The notes below the pieces were generated by a model. That model ran no database searches and had not been told where the DNA came from. It worked only from the letters and a program-made list of their open reading frames with translations. Made by a program: the position numbers and the translations under genes. A stretch of 38,812 nucleotides of DNA from positions 1-38,812 of the IMG/VR virus record IMGVR_UViG_3300042890_002687; one strand, given 5' to 3'. This document shows positions 1-9,197 of the stretch, in pieces. Each line of letters opens with the position of its first letter. Within the stretch, counting starts at the first letter, position 1. This stretch comes from a virus.

Positions 1-493
1 CTAACCCTAAAAAATTTAATTTTTCGATTTGATTAGTATTTAGTATACTAGAAATAGTTGTTTGATTTATTAATAATGGTTTGATTAAATCACCTTTTAT
101 TATAAATTTTCTTTGCCAAGTATCATGTTTATATAATTTAATTAAATTTTCTATTTTACATGATAATTCATTATTAAAGTCATTAAATATTAAAAATAAT
201 TTTTCTTCTTCTGTGGAACCTAATAGTATTTTTTGTACATGATTTCTATTTTTTTTACATTCTTCAAAACAATTACTTGGTTCGATACATATACCTCTCC
301 AATTTAAATTTTTCTCTAAAAAATATGTCATAGAATTGGTAATACCGTCACTAGCTCCGGCTTCCAAAAAATTTAAATTCGGTTCATCTCCGTATATAAA
401 ATATACAAACTTATCTTCCATTGTTTTATTAGAATAAAATTGAGTATCTTTATTCTTTTCATTAAATTCTAAAATTATATTATCTATATTCAT
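1..493 (-). CDS. FkbM-family methyltransferase, partial (C-terminus outside window)
   Basis: The reading frame starts at the ATG at 493 and stays open for 164 codons to the window edge, so the C-terminus is missing. Residues about 41-70 read FLEAGASDGITNS, then a Trp-Arg-Gly stretch and IEPS. This matches the SAM-binding start of FkbM-type O-methyltransferases (family pattern: VEIGANDG, then IEP). The ATG overlaps the TGA of the radical SAM gene upstream (ATGA), so the two are probably translationally coupled. In this family the usual substrate is a hydroxyl on a sugar or secondary metabolite. The neighbours (glycosyltransferase, radical SAM) make a glycan substrate likely. The exact acceptor cannot be told. 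Confidence 0.75.
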   Translation of the reverse strand, partial: MNIDNIILEFNEKNKDTQFYSNKTMEDKFVYFIYGDEPNLNFLEAGASDGITNSMTYFLEKNLNWRGICIEPSNCFEECKKNRNHVQKILLGSTEEEKLFLIFNDFNNELSCKIENLIKLYKHDTWQRKFIIKGDLIKPLLINQTTISSILNTNQIEKLNFLGL

Positions 494-1566
494 AGTTTTA
501 CGTATTCACTTAAATTTCCAAAATCAATTTTATCATAATTAAAATTTTGATTTATTACATCAAGAAAATGTTTATGGTTAGGATGATTTAAATCAAAAAT
601 GTTATGTTCTTTAAATTCTTCATCCGTATAAGTCCCTCTTCCCCAATTTACTATTCTAGATAAATAACAATGAAAATTGTAATTTTTTGCTATGTTTATA
701 AAAGTGCCAATTTCTTTATAATTTTTGTTTTGAACGACACAATCCAATCTTACAAATTTTAATTTATTTTCTTTATACAAAGTCGAAATAAATTCTAAAT
801 TTTTCATCAATTTATTCCAATCTCCTCCTCGTCTAGTATAATTATAACTTTCTTCGGTTCCTGCATCTAAACTTATAATTGCTGCAATATGATTTTCATG
901 CAATTTATGAAGTTTATTCCAATTTTCTTCAGTAAATAAGACTCCATTAGTTTGTAAATGAATTTTGATATTACCGTTGAGTTTTCCGTCTATTGATTGT
1001 AAAAATTCCCAGAATAATTTACTAGCAAATGGATCTCCTGAACCAGTAATATTGACTGTAATTGGACGAGTACATTTATACAAGTAATCTAACAACTTAA
1101 TTTGAAATAGTCTTTTTAAATTAAAATCTATCGGGTTTATTTTTTCATTTAAAAACCAAAATGTTGGTCTACAAGATGGACATTTTAAATTGCAACTAAC
1201 ATCATAACACAAATTAATAAAATCAGCATTTTCAGAAATTAAAACATTGTCTTCTATTATTTTTTTGTAATATTCTCCGTGTTTTCCATCACGAATGTCA
1301 TTCTTATCAGGCAAAGAACCATTTTGAATCATCGGACATTCAATTCTATTGCAATATTTAAAACTTCCATCTAAAATACTTTTTCTAAATTCTTTGGATT
1401 TTTCGCCATTCCATATGTTTTCAAAATTGGTATCATAATTCATCTTACCCAAATCATTATGATTTACCCAATTTGGGCAACAATTATATACTTTTAATCC
1501 ACCGTCATCATGAATTTCTAAAAATTCCCACGGTCTACCACAAAATTTTTTATTTAAATCTATCAT
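490..1566 (-). CDS. Radical SAM protein with N-terminal SPASM-like cysteine cluster
   Basis: 358 aa. Residues 125-132 form CNLKCPSC, the CxxxCxxC motif that binds the radical SAM 4Fe-4S cluster. Before it, Cys9, Cys29/30, Cys72 and Cys77 lie in a SPASM-like context (CGRPW, then NCCPNW, then the acidic-aromatic stretch FENIWNG and CNRIECP). SPASM domains normally follow the radical SAM barrel, so this order is unusual. Later segments NITGSGDPF and HLQTNG fit the barrel strands. The gene overlaps both neighbours by ATGA junctions, placing it between a glycosyltransferase and an FkbM methyltransferase. It probably modifies a sugar or a peptide. The radical SAM call is firm; the substrate is unknown. 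Confidence 0.85.
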   Translation of the reverse strand: MIDLNKKFCGRPWEFLEIHDDGGLKVYNCCPNWVNHNDLGKMNYDTNFENIWNGEKSKEFRKSILDGSFKYCNRIECPMIQNGSLPDKNDIRDGKHGEYYKKIIEDNVLISENADFINLCYDVSCNLKCPSCRPTFWFLNEKINPIDFNLKRLFQIKLLDYLYKCTRPITVNITGSGDPFASKLFWEFLQSIDGKLNGNIKIHLQTNGVLFTEENWNKLHKLHENHIAAIISLDAGTEESYNYTRRGGDWNKLMKNLEFISTLYKENKLKFVRLDCVVQNKNYKEIGTFINIAKNYNFHCYLSRIVNWGRGTYTDEEFKEHNIFDLNHPNHKHFLDVINQNFNYDKIDFGNLSEYVKL

Positions 1567-4187
1567 AATGATTGATATATCTCTGATTCTTTCAATTGTT
1601 GTTTAAAATATTCTATTGTTATTTGTTTTCTCTTATCAAACGTCATCAAATATTTATGTGTATCTTTAATTAAATCAATATTATTTAACTTTTCATTGGC
1701 TTCTTTCAATGAATCAAAATAAAATGGATATTCTTCTCCTAAATATTCAATTGTAGCTGGGTGTTTATTAATTAATATCGGAGTACCTCTTGCAATACAT
1801 TCTATTACAGCATTATTTGCACTGGTATCATACAAATCCAAAAACACAATATTTTTTGATAACAATATATCGTAATCATTGTTCTCTAAATGATCTATAA
1901 TTTTTACAGAATCAATTTGTTTCTTACTTAATGTAATGTTATACAAATCTAATTCAATATTAGTTAATCTTAAAATAGTATCCTTACATTTATTGTTAGG
2001 CATTAATCTAATTTTTTCATATTCTCCACTATCCAACAAGAATATAGAATTTAATTTTCTCAACCACCATCCAATATTAACAACTTTTTTGTTTTTATTT
2101 TTATAAAAATCATCAAAACTAAATTTCAACTCGGGTATCTCGGTTGGATGATACAATACATTTACAGGAGTATGATGTAAATAATGTTTCAAAAATCTTT
2201 TATAATAATTTGATAAAACATACAATCCTTTACAATAACTTAATGATTCTTTAAATAATTCATCATTTAGTAATGTTTGGGGATATGAATTATTATCACT
2301 AAACCATAATGGCATATTTGGTGGGTTATGTAAAAACCCAATCCAAGGTTCTTTATATGGTATTATTTTATCCGCAATGTATTGATTTTTACGCCAACTA
2401 AACGCATTTTCAACAAATCCATCAAAATTAACTCCTAGAGGATTATTAAAATCAGACAAATTATGTACAACATAATCCCATCCAGATCTATGTGAATAAA
2501 AAGATGTTTGTACTCCTAAGTTAATCTTACCAGAAACATTAGTGTCTTTTATTCTCACCGTCATTTCACCATAATCACCAACATATTCTGTTACCGATTT
2601 ACCTCCAGCATTAATTTTTCTAACATTTTCGTTTATATAGTTAATTCTAATAACAGGAATATTAACCTCTTTGTTATTAGATAAAACTTTTATCTCAAAT
2701 AACTTACATGATAACTTTCTATCATCTGTAGAAAAATTTGTAGTTTTCGATGGTACGAAAAATCCACTTTCAATTACAATTTTATTTGTATTTTTTACCG
2801 GAATCTTAATACTTTGTTGTCCTTCATTTAGATTAACTACTGATACAATTCCTTTATCATTAACTATTTTAAATATATTAGATTGAATTACATTTATAAT
2901 TTCTAATGTTATATAATCAACGTCTTCATTGATATAAATCTCATTTCTATCACTCATCCATTTGAAATAAACATTGTCAGAAATTTCTAATGAATTTAAT
3001 CCTTCACCAAAATTAATTAAATCTTTAAAATCTATTTTTAGTAATTTTTTTAATAATGATATACAATGATCTTTATCTGATATAGCCCATTTATATGTAT
3101 CATCCAATTTAAATTGGAAAAATACACTTTCATTTGATGATAGTGGAGTTAGTTTATAACCAACTAAACCATTATAATTTTTACCTAGATATTCTGTATG
3201 TCCACCATAACCTGTAATAATTACTTTTTTATCATTATTAAACGCATCAAATGCACCTAAACAAAATCCTTCCGTCTTAGTTAAATGAAAATAACAGTCT
3301 CCAATATCATGTAAAGACTTAATCTCATCATAATTTAAATTGTCTTTAATATAAATTATAGGAGCATGATCATACTTATCTGTAATGTTTACTATTTCTA
3401 ATAAACATTTATGTTGTTCTTCTTTGCTATAATTTAATCTAAATGTTTTAACAAACAATACTACTTTATCTGCAGAAGTAAATGCATTACAAAACGCATC
3501 AATTGTTTCAACAATTCCTTTTCTTTCAATAAGTTGACCTATACAATAGAATTTGTAATATTCATTAAGATTTAAACCTGGAAAATTTTCATCTTTTGAT
3601 ATTACAATACTTTTTTTAGATAATGTTGTAAGTCCAACTTTTTTGTGAGGATAATCTACATATATATGTGGCTCAACTATAATAGGCTTGATTACTCCAC
3701 TATTGATAAAACATTGTTTGTTCCATTCAGTAGGTACACTCACAATATCAACAATACTAGTATTAATTGAATCTACCCAAGATGGCAATAATTTTTCAAA
3801 TTCCCATACAGTTCTACCAATTACTAATTTATTGTCTAATTTAGTATCAGGAGCATTTTTTATAACAACATCCCAAATGTCAGGTGTAGAATGTACAATT
3901 ATTGTATTATACTCAATATCAGATGATGTATTGGAGTTTAAATATTGATGAAATCTATCGTTTTCATTAACTTCATCGCTGCAATTAAAGTATTGTGTTT
4001 TTACTGGTATCTTTTTACCAATATAGTCATAGATGTATCCTTTTGCTGCATTAGCATATCCACTAGTACCATTCTGACAAATATACAATATAGATTTATC
4101 TTTATATGAAACTATATTATTCATTATAACATTCTTCTTTCTAAAGATATAACTATGTAATAAATTAAATTTGTCAGTAGAAACCAT
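1563..4187 (-). CDS. Large glycosyltransferase with two GT-B (GT4-like) modules
   Basis: 874 aa, far longer than a single GT4 enzyme (about 350-420 aa). The first half carries the GT4 features FYCIGQLIERKG (donor-side Rossmann start) and KTEGFCLGAFDAFN followed by GYGGHTEYLG (the E-x7-E-like donor loop) at about residues 215-345. After a beta-rich linker near residues 420-560, a second module starts with an FYSHRSGWDYVV segment. It ends with NNAVIECIARGTPILINKHP and EYLG, another donor-site loop. The start codon overlaps the gp44 stop by one base (TAATG), so expression is coupled to gp44. It could add two sugars in succession, or one module may be inactive. Donor and acceptor are unknown. Confidence 0.85.
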   Translation of the reverse strand: MVSTDKFNLLHSYIFRKKNVIMNNIVSYKDKSILYICQNGTSGYANAAKGYIYDYIGKKIPVKTQYFNCSDEVNENDRFHQYLNSNTSSDIEYNTIIVHSTPDIWDVVIKNAPDTKLDNKLVIGRTVWEFEKLLPSWVDSINTSIVDIVSVPTEWNKQCFINSGVIKPIIVEPHIYVDYPHKKVGLTTLSKKSIVISKDENFPGLNLNEYYKFYCIGQLIERKGIVETIDAFCNAFTSADKVVLFVKTFRLNYSKEEQHKCLLEIVNITDKYDHAPIIYIKDNLNYDEIKSLHDIGDCYFHLTKTEGFCLGAFDAFNNDKKVIITGYGGHTEYLGKNYNGLVGYKLTPLSSNESVFFQFKLDDTYKWAISDKDHCISLLKKLLKIDFKDLINFGEGLNSLEISDNVYFKWMSDRNEIYINEDVDYITLEIINVIQSNIFKIVNDKGIVSVVNLNEGQQSIKIPVKNTNKIVIESGFFVPSKTTNFSTDDRKLSCKLFEIKVLSNNKEVNIPVIRINYINENVRKINAGGKSVTEYVGDYGEMTVRIKDTNVSGKINLGVQTSFYSHRSGWDYVVHNLSDFNNPLGVNFDGFVENAFSWRKNQYIADKIIPYKEPWIGFLHNPPNMPLWFSDNNSYPQTLLNDELFKESLSYCKGLYVLSNYYKRFLKHYLHHTPVNVLYHPTEIPELKFSFDDFYKNKNKKVVNIGWWLRKLNSIFLLDSGEYEKIRLMPNNKCKDTILRLTNIELDLYNITLSKKQIDSVKIIDHLENNDYDILLSKNIVFLDLYDTSANNAVIECIARGTPILINKHPATIEYLGEEYPFYFDSLKEANEKLNNIDLIKDTHKYLMTFDKRKQITIEYFKQQLKESEIYQSL

Positions 4188-5137
4188 TATTTTAAATCTT
4201 TAAGTAACTTGGCAATACAAGCCATGAAAGTAATCTCACGATTAACTACCATAGCACTTTGATATATATATTCCGCAAGAGTTAAAATCACAAGAGACTG
4301 TTTACCATTTGAATATTCGTCTACCTTATCAAACAATACTTCATAAATTTCCTCATAATGTTTGATGTCACTATCCGCAATTAACTGTCTAATGTCATTA
4401 AAGGCAGTTGAACCACGAACTTTTAACAATTCTACAATTTTGTTCTTAACATCAACATTAGTACTATTCAATTCACTGATCTTAATCTTATTATTAATAA
4501 CACTTTGTTGACTATAGTTTAGAACCTTACGGATATCTGGATAATATGTATTAACAATATAACCCAAATCTTCTGGTGTATATTGTACATTTTCCTTATC
4601 TAAAATCATCTTTAGATGTACCGCCACTTCTTTCTTACTTAATGGTTCAATCTTATATGTCTGACAACGAGAAACTATAGGGGGAATAATCTTTTCTACA
4701 TAGTTACAAGTCAAAATAAACCGTGTAGTCAAACTATAAGTTTCCATCATATTACGAAGAGCTGCTTGAGCTTCTGGACTCAAGAAATCAGATTCGTCAA
4801 GGATAATAACCTTAATCTTCCTAAAACCAACACTACTGGCAAAACTCTTAATCTTGGTTCGTACATTGTCTACACTGTTTTCATCGGATGCATTGATATA
4901 CATCACATCACAATCAATATTCTTTGTGATTGCTTTAGCCAATGTAGTCTTACCAGTACCAGCAGTACCATAAAACAACAAATGAGGAATGTCATGTTTC
5001 TCAATATAACCTTTGACAGTATCCTTTAACTGTTGATTTCCAATATAATTCTCCAAAGTGTTGGGACGATACTTCTCAACCCATAGATAATGTTGCGTTT
5101 CCGTTTGTTTAACTTCTTCAAATGCAATAAAACTCAT
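4187..5137 (-). CDS. 44: Clamp-loader large subunit (T4 gp44-like AAA+ ATPase)
   Basis: 316 aa, close to T4 gp44 (319 aa). It is the ATPase of the sliding-clamp loader, which opens gp45 and places it on primed DNA with gp62. Visible motifs are Walker A GTAGTGKTT (residues 57-65), Walker B VIILDESD (110-117), sensor 1 RFILTCN (139-145) and the SRC arginine-finger motif (156-158). The N-terminal WVEKYRPNTLENYIG is typical of clamp loaders. The gene has its own promoter just upstream, directly after the terminator of gp45, with only 9 bp between the -10 element and ATG. Downstream it overlaps the large glycosyltransferase. The gp62 partner is about 29 kb away, unlike the adjacent 44-62 order in T4. 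Confidence 0.96.
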   Translation of the reverse strand: MSFIAFEEVKQTETQHYLWVEKYRPNTLENYIGNQQLKDTVKGYIEKHDIPHLLFYGTAGTGKTTLAKAITKNIDCDVMYINASDENSVDNVRTKIKSFASSVGFRKIKVIILDESDFLSPEAQAALRNMMETYSLTTRFILTCNYVEKIIPPIVSRCQTYKIEPLSKKEVAVHLKMILDKENVQYTPEDLGYIVNTYYPDIRKVLNYSQQSVINNKIKISELNSTNVDVKNKIVELLKVRGSTAFNDIRQLIADSDIKHYEEIYEVLFDKVDEYSNGKQSLVILTLAEYIYQSAMVVNREITFMACIAKLLKDLK

Positions 5138-5146
5138 ATCTTTATT

Positions 5147-5174
5147 AGTTTACCATACGAAATCCAAATGTCAA
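5147..5174 (-). promoter_or_regulatory. Promoter for gp44, probably near-leaderless
   Basis: On the minus strand TTGACA (5174-5169), a 16-bp spacer and TAAACT (5152-5147) precede the gp44 ATG. Nine bases separate the -10 from the start codon, so transcription would begin within about 3 nt of ATG. The -35 lies directly after the T-run of the gp45 terminator. Assigned from hexamer match and spacing only. Confidence 0.65.
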
Positions 5175-5179
5175 CCAAC

Positions 5180-5211
5180 AAAAAACCCCGTATACTTTAC
5201 AATATACGGGG
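5180..5211 (-). terminator. Intrinsic terminator after gp45
   Basis: Perfect 9-bp stem ccccgtata (5186-5194) and tatacgggg (5203-5211) with an 8-nt loop. On the minus strand it is followed by six T residues (5185-5180). It lies 20 bp past the gp45 stop codon and just before the gp44 promoter, so it separates gp45-polymerase transcription from gp44 and the glycan genes behind it. Confidence 0.9.
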
Positions 5212-5231
5212 TAACATTTTATGAATAACTA

Positions 5232-5969
5232 TTAATCAATACTCTTGACTTCAACAAGGTAATATTCGGCAGTAATATCACCACATACAAATTCAACACT
5301 CGCCAATCCTGCTTCACTAACTTTCAAATGAGCATTGGTACAATCCTTATTAGCAACAAGAATTTCCTTCAAATGATTAGCATTGAAGTTAATATTCTTG
5401 GTAACAGTATCTTTGCCTTCAACCGCATTTACTGCCAATTTAATGCGATTACTATTGATACTAGAATAACCAATAATCATTTCCAACTTACCCTTCTTAT
5501 TCATGGTCAATGTAAATGTATCTACATCAGCCAATGCACCCTTAGATGATACGAACTTCGAAATAAAGTCAGCATCCAAGGGAATCTCCACAGTAAATGG
5601 AGGAACTTTCTTAAGTGGAGGAGCAGATGGAATTACACTCAAATCCGCAATTACATACTGTACATCAGTAGTTTCGTCACTAAACAGTACGCTGGTAAGT
5701 TTGTCTCCAGTCTTATTATATTCGGCCTTGATTTCATCCTTTAATACACCAAGAAGTTTAACCAACTTAGATGTATCGTTGATACCCAACTCACCATCTT
5801 CCAATTCACTGAAGTTATTGAGAGTAACCTTCAATAGAACATTCTTATCCTCAGTAATTGCATTTGTAATCAACTGTTTGTTTGATGTATTTGCAACCCA
5901 CTTTACGGATTCAATTGTTCCACCTAGATAATATTTATTGATAAATGTTTTTAATGTTTCTTTTGTCAT
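5232..5969 (-). CDS. 45: Sliding clamp, DNA polymerase processivity factor (T4 gp45-like)
   Basis: 245 aa, slightly longer than T4 gp45 (228 aa). It forms the trimeric ring that tethers the polymerase and, in T4, also activates late transcription. It lacks simple catalytic motifs. The call rests on length, the repeated clamp-fold pattern (for example MNKKGKLEMIIGYSSINSN and a C-terminal AEYYLVEVKS) and its position next to gp44 and polymerase. It starts 41 bp after the 138-aa hypothetical gene and has its own promoter in that gap, ending 8 bp before ATG. A strong terminator follows. Codon use is less AT-rich than in the sugar genes, which fits high expression. Confidence 0.88.
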   Translation of the reverse strand: MTKETLKTFINKYYLGGTIESVKWVANTSNKQLITNAITEDKNVLLKVTLNNFSELEDGELGINDTSKLVKLLGVLKDEIKAEYNKTGDKLTSVLFSDETTDVQYVIADLSVIPSAPPLKKVPPFTVEIPLDADFISKFVSSKGALADVDTFTLTMNKKGKLEMIIGYSSINSNRIKLAVNAVEGKDTVTKNINFNANHLKEILVANKDCTNAHLKVSEAGLASVEFVCGDITAEYYLVEVKSID

Positions 5970-5977
5970 ACTTTTTT

Positions 5978-6006
5978 AATTTACCACCGTTTTTTTGTTT
6001 TGTCTA
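5978..6006 (-). promoter_or_regulatory. Promoter for gp45, probably near-leaderless
   Basis: On the minus strand TAGACA (6006-6001), a 17-bp spacer ending in GGTGG, and TAAATT (5983-5978) lie 8 bp before the gp45 ATG. The arrangement matches the gp44, uvdE, nuclease and ddhC-like promoters. Predicted start site falls within a few bases of ATG. Confidence 0.55.
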
Positions 6007-6010
6007 TTTT

Positions 6011-6427
6011 TTATTTTGATTCGAAATCAAAAAATTCTTTGGCTGTTTCAGTGTAATCATCAGGTAAAACCATACATGAAGATCCGTCAACTTTATATAA
6101 ATCACTAGGTGAGATATAAAAATATCCTATCTTGTAGTCTGCATAAGCTACACTTCTCATTTGATAGTACACTTTTACATCACAATCAGTTGTTCTAAAT
6201 TCAATGTAATATACTTTTGGGTCACTTAATCTATATAACTGACTACACGGTATATGCAATGCATTACAAATGATTTGATTTTTATTAAATTCTACATATG
6301 GTCCCCGTTGTCCTATAACCACTCTGTTATAACCTTTAGAAATAGCAAAATGTGGTGCATTTAGATACAAAGGGATATTTGATCCATCCTCTATTGGGAT
6401 GGTTAGCATTTCTTTATATTTACTCAT
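6011..6427 (-). CDS. Hypothetical protein between polymerase and clamp
   Basis: 138 aa, not recognised. It is rich in aromatic and beta-strand-like segments, with a motif VIGQRGPYVEF near residue 40 and a region YYIEFRTTDCDVKVYYQMRS near the middle. No signal peptide or membrane segment is visible. It starts 5 bp after the polymerase stop and is probably translated from the polymerase mRNA. The placement suggests a role in replication or its control (in T4 the translational repressor regA sits nearby), but I see no RegA likeness strong enough to name it. Confidence 0.75.
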   Translation of the reverse strand: MSKYKEMLTIPIEDGSNIPLYLNAPHFAISKGYNRVVIGQRGPYVEFNKNQIICNALHIPCSQLYRLSDPKVYYIEFRTTDCDVKVYYQMRSVAYADYKIGYFYISPSDLYKVDGSSCMVLPDDYTETAKEFFDFESK

Positions 6428-6432
6428 AACAA

Positions 6433-8967
6433 TTAAAATCCGAAAAACTCACTAGCTTTTGCATCATTTTCATTGGGATAATCCCAACCAAGAACCTTAT
6501 AAAAGTCTTCTAGTTTACTCTTTAGTTCTTGTTCATACATTGCCTCACGATCAACATACTTTAAAATGAAATCCATAATTTGATCAGGATCAGTACCATC
6601 AGCTTTCATAGCCAATCCTTCAATACCATATTCATTTTGTTTCATATACACCCACTTGATCTTTTGTCCATGTAGAATCTTTGGTACTGATTTGACCAAG
6701 TTCCACTTAACAAGTAGATCATTATAAGCCAAAGCTGCTTTAGCTTGTGCAGGAGTACCACTTACAAACTTAAATGCTGGTCGTTTATTACTATCATACA
6801 CCTTTGTTTTATCTTGACTGCTAAATTTAACACTGGTGTTCTTAGCAATATCAATAACATTCAATGTCTTGATACTTTCTTTGAAATCCAAGATGTTCTT
6901 ATCAATGGTTTCTTTTTCTACCTTTTTTAAGAGATCAATCAAGAAACCATGCATGAATGTACGGAATTTGGCTGGAAACGATGTTCTAACAACATCAATA
7001 CCTTTAACTTCCAATTCATCACACACTACACCACCTTTATTGATAATGAATTGTGCATATCTTTTCTTAGCCAACCAGAATGATGTTTTGGCAATTACTT
7101 CTTGTTTTGCGTCAAATCTATGTTTTTGAACATTAAACATACGATCTGCCATAACATCAAACATCTTGTTTACGAAGGATTGTACTTCACCACAAACTTT
7201 CAAGATTGCTTTGGTCATTTGTTCTTCATCTTTGAGATCAATATCTGGCATTGTCTTTTGAATGATAGGTAAAGCACTAGCAAAACAAGAGTCGGTATCA
7301 GTGTAAATAAGATAATCACCATCTTCCTTTAATACAGTTTTATAATATTGATTGATTGATTTACCCGCAGTTTTAATAATATCAACACCAGTCAAAGTGA
7401 CTGCTTCAGCATTGTCCTTATCATAAAAACGGAATACGGGTAGACCCAAACATCCATAAATAGAGTTAAGCAAAATCTTCTGAATCTTTTGACGATTATC
7501 ATAAAATTCATACAATTCCCATTCTTTAGCATCTGCGTGTTTCTTAGCTAACTTTCGTAAGTTTTTACGTTCATCGAACCACTTGACTAGAATACTAGGA
7601 ATAGTTCCCATATCACCATTTTCTTCTGGTTTCTTATACAAGACACCATTACTAGCAATACTCAAATTATTCTCCGTCAACATTGACTTAAAATCAGAAG
7701 GAGTATATGGATTTCCAGAAATATAAATATTATTCAATCCATTCTTAACATATTCTTCCACATTCCAATTGTCTACTTTACCTACCTTAGTCTCTGGACT
7801 GATGTTAAGACTGATGATGATATTCGGATACATTGATGTAAGGTCCAAGTCAAACACCCAATCATAACGGCCGGGAATAGGATCTTTAACATAAGCACCT
7901 TCAAAACCTTCTTCATTTTGTTCCAACTGGTTTTCATATTCAGCCCGTCCTTCCAATGACTTGTTAGGAGCAACCTGTTTCTTTCTACGTAGATAAATAA
8001 GAATAGCACCTTCCAAAAACCTAGAACTCATACCAAAGTTCTCATATCCTACATGTCCAGTATGACAAATACCTCTAGCCAAATCAATAAATTGTAACTT
8101 TTCATCAAGAGCAACAACGATCTTAACGTCATTCAAGTTATATTCAATGTACTTGTTAATATCTTCTTTATACAAGTCATTCAAACTACCCTTGTAACTG
8201 ATCTTATCAATATTAACAACCTTCTTACCAATAGCACCTAGAGCATAACTTGGTTCATTCTTACCACTGAACTTCTTGTATAGAATCATATAGTCCAAAC
8301 AAGATACCCCTGCAATAGTCATACGTTCTTGAAACTTGTTAAAGTAACAAATACCAATAGAACTTAGACGTTTAGCATTGGTTTCACCAACAACACGTTT
8401 TGCACGGTTGTATAAATATACCATATCAAATCCATCAATGTTCCAACCAGTAACAATGGTTGGTTGAATTTCTTCCCATTTGGTAAAGAAATGCATCAAT
8501 AGTGATTCTTCATTATCATATGATTTAATCTCAACGTTATCATTGATACTATCTTGTATCTTCATTTCCCTATCCAAGATGAATACAGTATATTTCTTTG
8601 TAGCATCATCATGAATAGCAATAGCAGTGATTTCTTTATCACCTTCTTCAATGACAGGAAATCCACCTTCGGAACTAACTTCAATGTCAATTGTGACTAC
8701 ACGATGTCCTTTTGATGGTTCATCACTGTCTTCATATGCATCAATTAGAATACGAGTTTCTGTTGGAACATCACTTTCAAACAATGATGGATCTCTTGGA
8801 TTAAAGTTATAAATCTTCTCTAACTTATCACCATAGATTGAACGATAAATACCATTAGGACTTTTTCTGTATGCATAATGTCTAAATGGAAATGTAACGT
8901 AACCTTTTTCATCGTCCCAAAGATGCACGATGTTTTCTTTTTTATCAACGAATATATTCTGATACAT
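6433..8967 (-). CDS. 43: Family B DNA polymerase with 3'-5' exonuclease (T4 gp43-like)
   Basis: 844 aa (T4 gp43 is 898). It is the replicative polymerase. Exonuclease motifs are DIEV (residues 94-97, Exo I), TGWNIDGFD (173-181, Exo II) and YNLNDVKIV (Exo III). Polymerase motifs follow: DLTSMYPNIIISLNISPET (motif A), KILLNSIYGCLG (motif B), YTDTDS (motif C with both catalytic Asp) and AKKRYA. All catalytic residues appear intact and no intein or intron interrupts the gene. It sits directly after the 75-aa gene (2-bp gap) and 5 bp before the 138-aa gene, in one minus-strand transcription unit with gp45 behind it. Confidence 0.97.
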   Translation of the reverse strand: MYQNIFVDKKENIVHLWDDEKGYVTFPFRHYAYRKSPNGIYRSIYGDKLEKIYNFNPRDPSLFESDVPTETRILIDAYEDSDEPSKGHRVVTIDIEVSSEGGFPVIEEGDKEITAIAIHDDATKKYTVFILDREMKIQDSINDNVEIKSYDNEESLLMHFFTKWEEIQPTIVTGWNIDGFDMVYLYNRAKRVVGETNAKRLSSIGICYFNKFQERMTIAGVSCLDYMILYKKFSGKNEPSYALGAIGKKVVNIDKISYKGSLNDLYKEDINKYIEYNLNDVKIVVALDEKLQFIDLARGICHTGHVGYENFGMSSRFLEGAILIYLRRKKQVAPNKSLEGRAEYENQLEQNEEGFEGAYVKDPIPGRYDWVFDLDLTSMYPNIIISLNISPETKVGKVDNWNVEEYVKNGLNNIYISGNPYTPSDFKSMLTENNLSIASNGVLYKKPEENGDMGTIPSILVKWFDERKNLRKLAKKHADAKEWELYEFYDNRQKIQKILLNSIYGCLGLPVFRFYDKDNAEAVTLTGVDIIKTAGKSINQYYKTVLKEDGDYLIYTDTDSCFASALPIIQKTMPDIDLKDEEQMTKAILKVCGEVQSFVNKMFDVMADRMFNVQKHRFDAKQEVIAKTSFWLAKKRYAQFIINKGGVVCDELEVKGIDVVRTSFPAKFRTFMHGFLIDLLKKVEKETIDKNILDFKESIKTLNVIDIAKNTSVKFSSQDKTKVYDSNKRPAFKFVSGTPAQAKAALAYNDLLVKWNLVKSVPKILHGQKIKWVYMKQNEYGIEGLAMKADGTDPDQIMDFILKYVDREAMYEQELKSKLEDFYKVLGWDYPNENDAKASEFFGF

Positions 8968-8969
8968 AA

Positions 8970-9197
8970 TTAATAACCTAACTTACTTCTAAGTGAAGTG
9001 TAGATGCCAATGTACTCTGGTTTGACATACTTGTCAAATTGAATCACTCGGTCTTTGAGTTTATGATCTTTTATAAAAGGGAAAAGTGATGGTTCTACTT
9101 GTTGTCCAGATAATACAGGAGGATTTCCCATATTAACTATACCCCAAAGCATTGTAACTTCGTCTTCTGTTAGTGAATGTAACTGGTCTAATGTCAT
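8970..9197 (-). CDS. Small hypothetical protein upstream of polymerase
   Basis: 75 aa, not recognised. The sequence begins MTLDQLHSLTEDEV and has a proline-glycine stretch NMGNPPVLSG, then a Lys-rich middle; no membrane segment or metal motif is visible. Its ATG overlaps the stop of the FecR-like gene (4 bp) and its stop is 2 bp from the polymerase ATG, so it is embedded in the replication unit. The tight packing supports a real gene. Confidence 0.7.
   Translation of the reverse strand: MTLDQLHSLTEDEVTMLWGIVNMGNPPVLSGQQVEPSLFPFIKDHKLKDRVIQFDKYVKPEYIGIYTSLRSKLGY

Noticed and set aside
1-10. Start ctaaccctaa resembles a telomere repeat
   Set aside because: Only about one and a half units, and the bases are inside the open FkbM reading frame.
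5503-5931. 142-aa plus-strand frame opposite gp45
   Set aside because: Antisense shadow of the clamp gene; Ser/Leu-rich composition is typical of such shadows.
7782-8009. 75-aa minus-strand frame inside the polymerase gene
   Set aside because: Shadow of gp43 in another frame, with no independent start signal or domain.
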